Positions 1 through 5,686 of a stretch of DNA of 9,074 bases are shown one piece after another (position 1 is the first letter of the stretch; each line of letters starts with the position of its first letter). The stretch is taken from assembly GCA_945900705.1 (NCBI GenBank), contig CAMDKJ010000060.1, positions 1-9,074 of the forward strand, in the 5' to 3' direction. A model generated the notes under the pieces. It made no database searches. It was not told the DNA's origin and was given only the letters and a program-made list of their open reading frames with translations. Source of the stretch: Bifidobacterium breve. Lineage in GTDB: Bacteria > Actinomycetota > Actinomycetes > S36-B12. Both the position numbers and the translations under genes were made by a program.

Positions 1-144
1 CGGCAGTTGCCGCAGGGTTGAGATGAGGTCTTCCATCGACGTAGCAACCCGCGCCGGCAAGGAAGAAGCCATCCACTGGCCCTCCTCGTGCCATACCGCG
101 ACCGCAAAGTCAATCGCGTTAGCGTCCATCTCCTGCGATCCCAT
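1..144 (-). CDS. tRNA adenosine deaminase-associated protein, N-terminal part
   Basis: A minus-strand frame stays open from an ATG at 144 to the left window edge, giving 48 residues. The protein opens with an acidic and hydrophobic stretch (IDFAVAVWHEEGQW), followed by a short segment with LP, then MEDLISTLRQLP. This resembles the start of the small actinobacterial family annotated as tRNA adenosine deaminase-associated protein, usually encoded next to tadA; TadA itself edits A34 to inosine in tRNA-Arg. The partner role is known only from gene neighbourhood. Being divergent from upp fits the arrangement I recall for this family in Actinobacteria. The start is uncertain: ATG 144 has a CACCAT box 6 bases upstream, consistent with a leaderless start. 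ATG 129 (MDANAIDF...) has AGGAG directly abutting it, too close for a normal ribosome binding site. The C-terminus lies outside the window, as would tadA. Confidence 0.65.
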   Translation of the reverse strand, partial: MGSQEMDANAIDFAVAVWHEEGQWMASSLPARVATSMEDLISTLRQLP

Positions 145-166
145 AGGTAGATGGTGGCACGCCGGG

Positions 167-172
167 TATCTC
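167..172 (+). promoter_or_regulatory. candidate -10 element of upp (leaderless geometry)
   Basis: TATCTC ends 6 bases before the ATG at 179, the position expected of a -10 hexamer if transcription starts at the A of the start codon. The conserved sixth T is missing, so the match is weak. A TAGGTA (144-149) lies 17 bases upstream and fits the -35 consensus at three of six positions. No Shine-Dalgarno sequence precedes ATG 179, which is the main argument for a leaderless start. Confidence 0.3.
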
Positions 173-178
173 TAGCTC

Positions 179-841
179 ATGTCGACCACTACTCTCGGCC
201 CTATGCGTACCCTCGTGATCGACCATCCCCTCGTGGCCCACAAGCTCACCAGACTGCGCCGGACTCAGACATCCTCGGCGACATTCCGCCTCTTGGCCGA
301 GGAGTTGGTGACCCTCTTGGCATATGAAGCCACCGAGACCTTACGTATTCAGCCGGTTGCCATCACTACTCCGGTAGCCGATTGCATGGGCGTTGAGATG
401 GCTGACCCGCGGCCCCTGGTCGTGCCGATCCTGCGCGCCGGCCTGGGCATGCTAAATGGCATGGTCAAATTGATGCCGACCGCCGAAGTTGGCTTCTTAG
501 GCATGGTTCGCGATGAGGATTCACTGATCGCCACCACCTACGCTGATCGCCTGCCGCATAACCTCGCCAATCGCCAGGTCTTCGTCCTTGACCCAATGCT
601 CGCAACCGGTGGCACCTTGGTCGCCGCCATTGATCTACTGCTCGAGCGCGGTGCGCGCGATGTCACGGCCATTTGTTTGCTCGCCGCCCCCGAGGGCGTC
701 AAACGCCTTGAGGACGCTTACAACGATCGTGATGTCGAGGTCACGGTCGTAACCGCCGCCCTAGATTCACATCTAAATGAAAAGGGCTACATCGTGCCCG
801 GCCTAGGTGATGCCGGTGATCGACTTTACGGCGTCGTCTAA
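179..841 (+). CDS. upp: uracil phosphoribosyltransferase
   Basis: Upp makes UMP from uracil and PRPP in pyrimidine salvage, in the cytoplasm. The 220-residue product carries the family landmarks in order: VIDHPLVAHKLT near the N-terminus, PRPLVVPILRAGLGM (about 77-91), PTAEVGFLGM (100-109), the PRPP-binding loop DPMLATGGT (138-146), and the C-terminal uracil-binding stretch GYIVPGLGDAGDRLYG. The sequence is full length and intact. Family members are usually about 207-212 residues and often begin near the second methionine (ATG at 203, MRTLVIDHP), so that start is a real alternative. Neither ATG has a convincing ribosome binding site, and 179 has the better upstream -10-like box. The gene is divergent from the TadA-associated gene and convergent with the pnt operon, so it is probably transcribed alone. 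Function is close to certain; the start is not. Confidence 0.97.
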   Translation: MSTTTLGPMRTLVIDHPLVAHKLTRLRRTQTSSATFRLLAEELVTLLAYEATETLRIQPVAITTPVADCMGVEMADPRPLVVPILRAGLGMLNGMVKLMPTAEVGFLGMVRDEDSLIATTYADRLPHNLANRQVFVLDPMLATGGTLVAAIDLLLERGARDVTAICLLAAPEGVKRLEDAYNDRDVEVTVVTAALDSHLNEKGYIVPGLGDAGDRLYGVV

Positions 842-890
842 GACAACATCACCAGCAGCTTGGGCAAGTAAATAGCGCTGAACGATTAAA
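842..890. other. convergent gap between upp and pntB, no terminator seen
   Basis: Two genes converge across 49 bases. I find no GC-rich hairpin followed by a T run on either strand; the only small palindrome is AGCGCT (874-879). Termination here may depend on Rho, or the 3' ends may overlap. Confidence 0.4.
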
Positions 891-2264
891 TCAAAGGTTC
901 TTAAGGGCCGATACCACCTTGTTCAATGAATCCTTGGCGTCACCGAAAAGCAACATTGTCTTTTGGTCGTAGAGAATCTCATTCTCAATACCGGCGAAGC
1001 CCGGGCGCATCGACCTCTTCAAGAACACTACCTGCTGGGCTTGATCCACGTTCAGGATCGGCATGCCGTAGATCGGCGCTGACTTGTCGGTGCGCGCGGC
1101 GGGGTTCACTACGTCATTTGCACCGACTACGAGAACGACATCGGTTGTTGCGAACTCCGGGTTGATATCGTCCATTTCTTTTAGTTGCTCATAGGGCACG
1201 CTGGCTTCGGCGAGAAGCACGTTCATATGCCCCGGCATGCGACCGGCAACCGGGTGAATCGCGTAATCGACTTCGACTCCGCGCTCGGTAAGTAGATCAG
1301 CAAGTTCACGTAAGGTGCCCTGGGCCTGAGCCACGGCTAATCCGTAACCGGGAACCAAGATCACCTTGTTGGCAAAGCCGAGCATGATCGCGACGTCATT
1401 TGGCCCACCTGAGCGCACCGGACGGTCACCACCGGTAGACGTGTTGCCGGCGGTGGTACCGCTGAATGCGCCAAAGAGGGTCGAGGTGATTGGGCGGCCC
1501 ATGGCCTTTGCCATCTCCTTGGTCAGGAGGGTGCCCGAGGCGCCAACCAACGTGCCGGCGATGATCAACAGGACGTTATTGAGCACGTACCCAGATGCCG
1601 CAACCGACAATCCGGTGAATGCGTTCAGCAGTGAGATCACGATTGGCACATCGGCGCCGCCGACAGGTAGCACGAAGAGCATGCCGAAGATCAGCGACAG
1701 CACGAGCAGGGCAACCAGCAACCAGATCTGAGGGCTGATGACTAACCACACGGCGCCGACTACGGTCAGAGCGGCCACGAGCATCGTCACCCACTTTCCG
1801 GCGGGAATAATCACCGGGCGTGAGGTCATCAGTTCTTGCAACTTCAAGAAGGTAATGATCGATCCGCTAAATGAGACTGAGCCAATGACAACCGTGAAAA
1901 CGGTCGCGGCCAGTGAAATCTTGTTCTCGCCGCCGACTTCAAGATATTCAATAACAGCAACGAGAGCCGCCGCGCCGCCGCCGACGCCATTGAACAGCGC
2001 CACCAGTTGCGGCATCTGGGTCATTTGCACCTTGCGGGCCGAGATCCAACCGATTGCACTACCGATGAGCACCGCAGCGAGGATCAACAAGATGTTCGAC
2101 AGCGGGATACCGCTCACGAAAAGCACGGCGGTGGCCAGCACAGCACCTGCTGCGCCCAGCAGGTTTCCGTTGCGTGCACTCTTCGGTGAAGACAACCCCT
2201 TGAGCGCAAAAATGAACAGCACTGCTGCGAGCAGGTTCGCCAACTGCACCCACGTCGGTGTCAT
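891..2264 (-). CDS. pntB: NAD(P) transhydrogenase subunit beta (PntB)
   Basis: PntB is the membrane and NADP(H)-binding subunit of the proton-translocating transhydrogenase, which reduces NADP+ with NADH using the proton gradient. The 457-residue length matches the E. coli protein (about 460). Residues 1 to roughly 265 form a series of hydrophobic helices (domain II). Domain III follows, with GYGLAVAQAQ (306-315), AGRMPGHMNVLLAEA (about 340-354), the NADP-binding GANDVVNP (381-388), and the KRSM motif (416-419) followed by IENEILY. All the residues I would look for are present and the frame is intact. Its ATG overlaps the pntAB stop codon in an ATGA (2261-2264), so translation is probably coupled. 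It is the last gene of the operon and converges on upp. Confidence 0.97.
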   Translation of the reverse strand: MTPTWVQLANLLAAVLFIFALKGLSSPKSARNGNLLGAAGAVLATAVLFVSGIPLSNILLILAAVLIGSAIGWISARKVQMTQMPQLVALFNGVGGGAAALVAVIEYLEVGGENKISLAATVFTVVIGSVSFSGSIITFLKLQELMTSRPVIIPAGKWVTMLVAALTVVGAVWLVISPQIWLLVALLVLSLIFGMLFVLPVGGADVPIVISLLNAFTGLSVAASGYVLNNVLLIIAGTLVGASGTLLTKEMAKAMGRPITSTLFGAFSGTTAGNTSTGGDRPVRSGGPNDVAIMLGFANKVILVPGYGLAVAQAQGTLRELADLLTERGVEVDYAIHPVAGRMPGHMNVLLAEASVPYEQLKEMDDINPEFATTDVVLVVGANDVVNPAARTDKSAPIYGMPILNVDQAQQVVFLKRSMRPGFAGIENEILYDQKTMLLFGDAKDSLNKVVSALKNL

Positions 2265-2572
2265 GCCGCACCGCCATCATCGGATCGGGCAACTGGTTTC
2301 TTCGGCTTGAACATCTCCAGCATGCGGTCGGTGACAACGAAACCACCTACGAGGTTGATTGCACCGAGCAGGATGGCAATCACACCCAGCGTGATCTCAA
2401 GGGGGTTGGTTGCCGAACCGGTGACAGTAATTGCACCGATCAACACGATGCCGTGGATGGCGTTCGCGCCCGACATCAACGGGGTATGAAGCACCGTTGA
2501 GACTTTGGAGACAACTTCAAACCCGACGAAAATACTCAGGATGAAGATGGTGAGGAGTGCAACGCCATCCAT
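2261..2572 (-). CDS. pntAB: NAD(P) transhydrogenase alpha subunit, membrane part (PntAB)
   Basis: This 103-residue protein has about three hydrophobic helices (roughly residues 4-20, 38-53 and 58-83) and a short charged, Ala/Gly-rich tail. It corresponds to the C-terminal membrane portion of E. coli PntA. In many bacteria that portion is a separate gene, giving a three-subunit enzyme (PntAA, PntAB, PntB). The segments VSTVLHTPLMSGANAIHGI and ITLGVIAILLGAINLVGGF are typical of the family. The start codon lies 2 bases after the pntAA stop (TAA GC ATG) and the stop overlaps the pntB start, so the three genes form a tightly coupled operon. Small size and membrane character fit a non-catalytic part of the proton channel. 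Confidence 0.96.
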   Translation of the reverse strand: MDGVALLTIFILSIFVGFEVVSKVSTVLHTPLMSGANAIHGIVLIGAITVTGSATNPLEITLGVIAILLGAINLVGGFVVTDRMLEMFKPKKPVARSDDGGAA

Positions 2573-2574
2573 GC

Positions 2575-3714
2575 TTATGAACCTCCACCGAGCGCATCTA
2601 GCGCCGCTTGATTGCGGACTACTCCGTCAATGACGACGGCGCATCCGGCTAAAACTTCATCTTCTGGGTCAACAACGACTGCGCCCTCATTTACCGTCAG
2701 GGTGAGCAGCGACATGATGTTCATCGAGTAAAGTTGCGAGGCATGCACCGGCATCTCGCTGGCTACATCCTTGGCACCCCAAACCAAGACTTCACCGAAC
2801 TTGATTTCCTCGCCCGGCATCGAGCCTTCGACGTTACCGCCGGTCTCACTAGCTAGGTCAACTACTACCGAACCTGGCTTCATGCCTTCAACCATCGCCC
2901 GGGTGACTAGCAACGGTGCCTGACGGCCCGGCACCGCCGCTGTCGTTATCAGCACATCTGCCGCCGCTACGAATGGGGCAAGAAGCTCGCGCTGGCGATC
3001 GGCCCGATCCTCGGTCATTTCGCGGGCGTAACCTCCGGAGCCTTCAAGGGCTTCAAGATCTAGCGTGACGAAAGTTGCGCCCATCGACTTGACTTCATCG
3101 GCACTCGCCGGGCGCACGTCATAGGCAGAAACTTTTGCCCCAAGGCGCTTGGCGGTGGCGATGGCCTGCAGCCCGGCGACGCCAGCACCCAGCACCAATA
3201 CCTTCGCGGGTTGAATCGTGCCGGCCGCCGTCATGAACAGCGGAAAGAATGAGGGCAACCGATCTGCTCCCACAAGGGCCGCACGGTATCCGGTGACAAG
3301 GGCTTGCGAACTTAATGCATCCATTGACTGCGCCCGCGAGATGCGCGGCAACACATCGAATGAAAGTCCGGTCGCACCAGCGTCGCGCAATCCGCGAATT
3401 GTCTCAATATCGCCAACTGGTGAAAGGAATGAAACGGTGACGGTGCCTTTGCGCAGCCTTGATGCCCGCTGGTAGTCAAGGGGGCGCACGCTTGCGATGA
3501 CATCTGCGCTTTCGAATGCGCCCGCGAGATGATCGTCATCAATTACGGTCGCACCCGCTGCTCGATAGGCATCGTCACTCGCAAAGGCATGGCGCCCGGC
3601 ACCACTTTGAACATGGACTTCAAAGCCCAATGCGGTGAACTTGGGTACTACCTGCGGGACGATGGCTACCCGTTGCTCACCGGGCCTGGTCTCACTCGGA
3701 ACAAGGATTCTCAC
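2575..3714 (-). CDS. pntAA: NAD(P) transhydrogenase alpha subunit, NAD-binding part (PntAA)
   Basis: This is the soluble domain I of the transhydrogenase, which binds NAD(H) and exchanges hydride with NADP(H) on PntB. From a GTG start at 3714 it is 379 residues, close to the family size. It opens ILVPSETRPGEQRVAIVP (residues 3-20), then PRISRAQSMDALSSQA (123-138), which bears the alanine dehydrogenase/PNT signature, and the Rossmann loop GAGVAG (176-181). Acidic D and YDVRP follow that fold. The C-terminal membrane helices of fused PntA are absent because PntAB supplies them. The same frame stays open to an ATG at 3783, but the extra 23 residues are low-complexity and unlike the family. GTG 3714 starts just before the conserved RILVPSE and lies 7 bases after a TAGGGT -10 box. 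AGGG within that box could also serve as a weak ribosome binding site. Confidence 0.95.
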   Translation of the reverse strand: MRILVPSETRPGEQRVAIVPQVVPKFTALGFEVHVQSGAGRHAFASDDAYRAAGATVIDDDHLAGAFESADVIASVRPLDYQRASRLRKGTVTVSFLSPVGDIETIRGLRDAGATGLSFDVLPRISRAQSMDALSSQALVTGYRAALVGADRLPSFFPLFMTAAGTIQPAKVLVLGAGVAGLQAIATAKRLGAKVSAYDVRPASADEVKSMGATFVTLDLEALEGSGGYAREMTEDRADRQRELLAPFVAAADVLITTAAVPGRQAPLLVTRAMVEGMKPGSVVVDLASETGGNVEGSMPGEEIKFGEVLVWGAKDVASEMPVHASQLYSMNIMSLLTLTVNEGAVVVDPEDEVLAGCAVVIDGVVRNQAALDALGGGS

Positions 3715-3721
3715 GACCGTT

Positions 3722-3727
3722 ACCCTA
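3722..3727 (-). promoter_or_regulatory. candidate -10 element of the pnt operon
   Basis: TAGGGT on the minus strand matches TAnnnT and is separated from the GTG at 3714 by 7 bases, so transcription could start at or next to the start codon (leaderless). No good -35 is visible; the best is GAGGCA with an 18-base spacer, three of six matches. The AGGG inside the box would alternatively act as a Shine-Dalgarno at 8 bases if transcription begins further upstream. Confidence 0.4.
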
Positions 3728-3782
3728 GGGCTATCCGCACCGCGATGCCTCTGCGGACTGCTCAATTCGAGCCCAAATGCCA

Positions 3783-3800
3783 TGTGACACGTGACTCACA
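3783..3800. promoter_or_regulatory. inverted repeat upstream of pntAA, possible activator site
   Basis: TGTGA and TCACA half-sites are separated by 8 bases that themselves contain CACGTG. The half-sites equal those of CRP-family operators, but the canonical spacing is 6, so this is at best an atypical site. A tighter inverted repeat, GTGA-c-TCAC, lies inside it at 3791-3799. It sits about 55-75 bases upstream of the pntAA -10 box and inside the 120-base gap after parA, a position suited to an activator. Confidence 0.25.
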
Positions 3801-3834
3801 ACCCAACGCCTTCCCGCGTTTAGTGGATGTGGGC

Positions 3835-4605
3835 CTAGCTTTTACGCAGCAAAGTGCTGAGATAACCGTCAAAAATATCGGCAACTTCGCGCCCACCCGC
3901 CGTACGGATACGGTGGACCGGAAGGCCGGTACCCTCAGCCTGCTGCACCGCGATGCGCTCGGGAATGACCGGCTTCATTAAAGTCACGCGTCCGTAGATA
4001 TCGGTCAACTCTTGCCTGCGGTATTCATGCTCCTCGGCGGTCGAACGCACCCGGTTTACCACGATGCCAGCCAACTTCAACTGCGGATTAACGGACTTGC
4101 GGATCTCATCGACTTCAGCAATCGCGCGCGCAACACCTTGTGATCCAAAGAAAGTCGGGGTGGTGATGATCAATGCCAAGTCAGATGCCGCCAATGCTTC
4201 ACGCGTTAGCGCGCCTAAAGATGGCGGGCAATCGATGAGGGTGAGGTCGTAGCCCGAGAGATGCGAAAGCGCGCGTGCCAACTTGGGGCGCAAGGTGCCA
4301 CCGCTCCATGAGTCGAAACGAATGACATTCGGGTGACCGGGCAGCACATCTACTTCACCGGGGGCAAGTTCCCATTCACATGCCGTCAAGGCAGCTTCGA
4401 CGGTCTCTCGGGTTGGGTGGGCCAGTACCTCGGCGACCGTGGTCTTGTGGGCGTGGGTGGAAAGTAGGGAGGTGGCATTGCCCTGGGGGTCTAGATCGAC
4501 GACTAAAGTCGCCAACCCGCGCACGGTAGCGGCACTTGCCAGCCCTAGCACCACGGACGTTTTACCTACGCCGCCCTTGAGGGCGATCACACTGATAGTT
4601 GGCAT
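3835..4605 (-). CDS. ParA/Soj-family ATPase (orphan)
   Basis: A 256-residue P-loop ATPase of the ParA/MinD superfamily. It carries the deviant Walker A KGGVGKTS (10-17, signature lysine at 10), the A' motif VVDLDPQGN (35-43) and Walker B LIDCPPS (123-129). Such proteins form ATP-dependent dimers that bind DNA or surfaces and position cargo. This one lacks an N-terminal helix-turn-helix extension, as in chromosomal Soj-type ParA. No parB follows: downstream lies the pnt operon, upstream a divergent secreted protein. It may therefore serve something other than chromosome segregation, or its partner may be elsewhere. ATG 4605 (MPTISVIALKGG) is chosen because it lies 7 bases from a CACACT -10 with a TTGTCC -35 at 17 bases. 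ATG 4611 adds only two residues. Extension to 4716 would run through the promoter region and into the divergent gene. Confidence 0.9.
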   Translation of the reverse strand: MPTISVIALKGGVGKTSVVLGLASAATVRGLATLVVDLDPQGNATSLLSTHAHKTTVAEVLAHPTRETVEAALTACEWELAPGEVDVLPGHPNVIRFDSWSGGTLRPKLARALSHLSGYDLTLIDCPPSLGALTREALAASDLALIITTPTFFGSQGVARAIAEVDEIRKSVNPQLKLAGIVVNRVRSTAEEHEYRRQELTDIYGRVTLMKPVIPERIAVQQAEGTGLPVHRIRTAGGREVADIFDGYLSTLLRKS

Positions 4606-4612
4606 GGCCATA

Positions 4613-4641
4613 AGTGTGCCGTGCTGCCCGGCCGGGGACAA
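4613..4641 (-). promoter_or_regulatory. candidate parA promoter with palindrome in the spacer
   Basis: On the minus strand TTGTCC (4636-4641), a 17-base spacer and CACACT (4613-4618) form the best two-box promoter in the window, with ATG 4605 7 bases beyond the -10 (leaderless geometry). The spacer carries a perfect 10-base palindrome, CCCGGCCGGG (4627-4636), which touches the last -35 base. A protein binding there would compete with RNA polymerase, so it is a possible operator; no regulator is identified. Confidence 0.4.
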
Positions 4642-4670
4642 CCCACACCCCGATAGTTGGTGATTACAGT
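4642..4670 (+). promoter_or_regulatory. candidate promoter of the Septum_form gene
   Basis: TACAGT (4665-4670) fits a -10 element and has CCCACA (4642-4647) exactly 17 bases upstream, sharing only ACA with the -35 consensus. Transcription would start near 4677 and leave a leader of about 29 bases containing the AGGAG ribosome binding site. Its -35 position directly abuts the divergent parA -35, so the two promoters would be back to back. Confidence 0.3.
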
Positions 4671-4696
4671 GGACCCAACCCCCGGAAACTGCTCTC

Positions 4697-4701
4697 AGGA
4701 G
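4697..4701 (+). promoter_or_regulatory. ribosome binding site of the Septum_form gene
   Basis: AGGAG lies 4 bases before ATG 4706. It is the clearest Shine-Dalgarno upstream of any gene here; most other starts look leaderless. It fixes the start of this gene. Confidence 0.7.
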
Positions 4702-4705
4702 ACAC

Positions 4706-5551
4706 ATGCGCCACAAAAGTCACAATTACTGGCCAAGAGCCCACGTCGCGGGGGCTGCCGCGCTCACTATCGGCCTGCTGGCCCCCGCGGTAATGGCAAT
4801 CGGGTTCGCGGCCCCGGCCCAGGCGGCCACGCCAGCAGTCGGTGCCTGCTACGACTACCAGATAGCGGTGCGCGATGAGGTTTCATCGCCGGCCCCAGCC
4901 CTGGCCTGCAATGGCCCGCATACCGCAGAGACTTACTGGACGGGCAGCCTTAAGCCCACGTTTGGGCCACCCTCGAAAGCCACCCCCGGCGCCCGCTTAG
5001 CCGCCACCACCGCCTGCGACACCAACGCACTTAATACCTACGTCGCGATGCCCGGGCGCACGCTGCCAAGTCGCTGGCTCTCGTTCGCAATTTTCCCCAC
5101 CGACACCCAGTGGTCAGCGGGTGAACGCTGGGTGCGTTGTGATGCAGTGTTAAAGACCGGATTAAAACTCACCGAACTCACGTCGACCGCGGCCGCGTTC
5201 GTCGTCGCCAGCGGTGTCGATTACTTCAACTTCTGCACGCCATCACAACCCAATGGTCGCAACACTGAGAGCTACCCGTGCACTGATCCAAAAAAGAATT
5301 GGATCATGGTTGCCGCACGCGACCTCGGTGGCCCGGGAACGAAATTCCCTGGCACCAGTAACGTCGAAAAACGCACGCGGGCCATTTGTTCGAAAATTGC
5401 TAAGCGTTACAACGGTGCTTCCAAGTTCCCGAGTTGGTGGGCGATTTGGCCTACCGATCGCGGATGGAAGGAAGGCCGCCGCGAGGGCCAGTGCTTGGTG
5501 CCGCTCGCGCAATACAACAAGGAAGTGGCCCCGGTCATCCCAGCGGGCTAA
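4706..5551 (+). CDS. secreted protein with two Septum_form-like repeats
   Basis: This 281-residue protein begins with a signal peptide: basic start, hydrophobic core at about 14-36, and APAQA before a likely cleavage after residue 40. It has no later membrane segment, so it should be exported. The mature part holds two similar halves. Half A (about 46-150) has cysteines 48, 68, 104 and 145, PHTAE (71-75) and FPTDTQWSAGERWVRC (130-145). Half B (about 171-270) has cysteines 177, 192, 228 and 263 and WPTDRGWKEGRREGQC (248-263). The C-x-PH-x-x-E pattern and the W-x-x-G-x-R-x-x-x-C ending resemble the actinobacterial Septum_form domain, a family named for a proposed division role but with little biochemistry. 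Conserved cysteine spacing suggests two disulfides per half. It is divergent from parA and convergent with ndh. Domain family assignment is from memory of the pattern; function is unknown. Confidence 0.75.
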   Translation: MRHKSHNYWPRAHVAGAAALTIGLLAPAVMAIGFAAPAQAATPAVGACYDYQIAVRDEVSSPAPALACNGPHTAETYWTGSLKPTFGPPSKATPGARLAATTACDTNALNTYVAMPGRTLPSRWLSFAIFPTDTQWSAGERWVRCDAVLKTGLKLTELTSTAAAFVVASGVDYFNFCTPSQPNGRNTESYPCTDPKKNWIMVAARDLGGPGTKFPGTSNVEKRTRAICSKIAKRYNGASKFPSWWAIWPTDRGWKEGRREGQCLVPLAQYNKEVAPVIPAG

Positions 5552-5597
5552 GGCGGGGCGCCACCTGGCAGATCAGCATGGGCGGCCAAGACTTTGC

Positions 5598-5666
5598 TGG
5601 GCGCGCGCGTTTTAGTCGTGTAATCGACCTTTTTGGCCGGTTTCACGACAAAAACGTGCGCACCCA
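5598..5666. terminator. long imperfect inverted repeat, candidate bidirectional terminator
   Basis: Arms 5598-5620 and 5644-5666 pair over 23 positions with 20 Watson-Crick pairs, one G-U and two mismatches, around a 23-base loop. It lies 46 bases after the Septum_form stop and 20 bases after the ndh stop, between convergent genes, where a shared terminator is expected. Neither side has a T run after the stem, so it is not a classical intrinsic terminator; the stem has an internal TTTT/AAAA block instead. The remainder of the 135-base gap (5552-5686) shows nothing else recognisable. Confidence 0.5.
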
Positions 5667-5686
5667 CGAAATGTTCGATGGAACTG

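Noticed and set aside
1738..2310. 190-codon plus-strand open frame opposite pntB and pntAB
   Set aside because: It lies wholly antisense to well-supported pntB and pntAB, has a Ser/Thr/Pro/Ala-rich composition typical of a shadow frame, and no recognisable domain or ribosome binding site.
3715..3783. N-terminal extension of PntAA to an ATG at 3783
   Set aside because: The added residues (MAFGLELSSPQRHRG and on) are unlike any transhydrogenase N-terminus and would cross the TAGGGT box; GTG 3714 begins right at the conserved RILVPSE.
3529..3981. 150-codon plus-strand open frame across the pntAA start and the parA 3' end
   Set aside because: It is antisense to two conserved genes and resembles no protein family; its codons follow the shadow of pntAA.
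4606..4716. Extension of ParA to an ATG at 4716
   Set aside because: It would read through the promoter region and overlap the start of the divergent secreted protein; the extra residues show no homology-like pattern.
5214..5615. 133-codon plus-strand frame overlapping the Septum_form gene
   Set aside because: Arg- and Ser-rich out-of-frame shadow of the secreted protein gene, without its own ribosome binding site.
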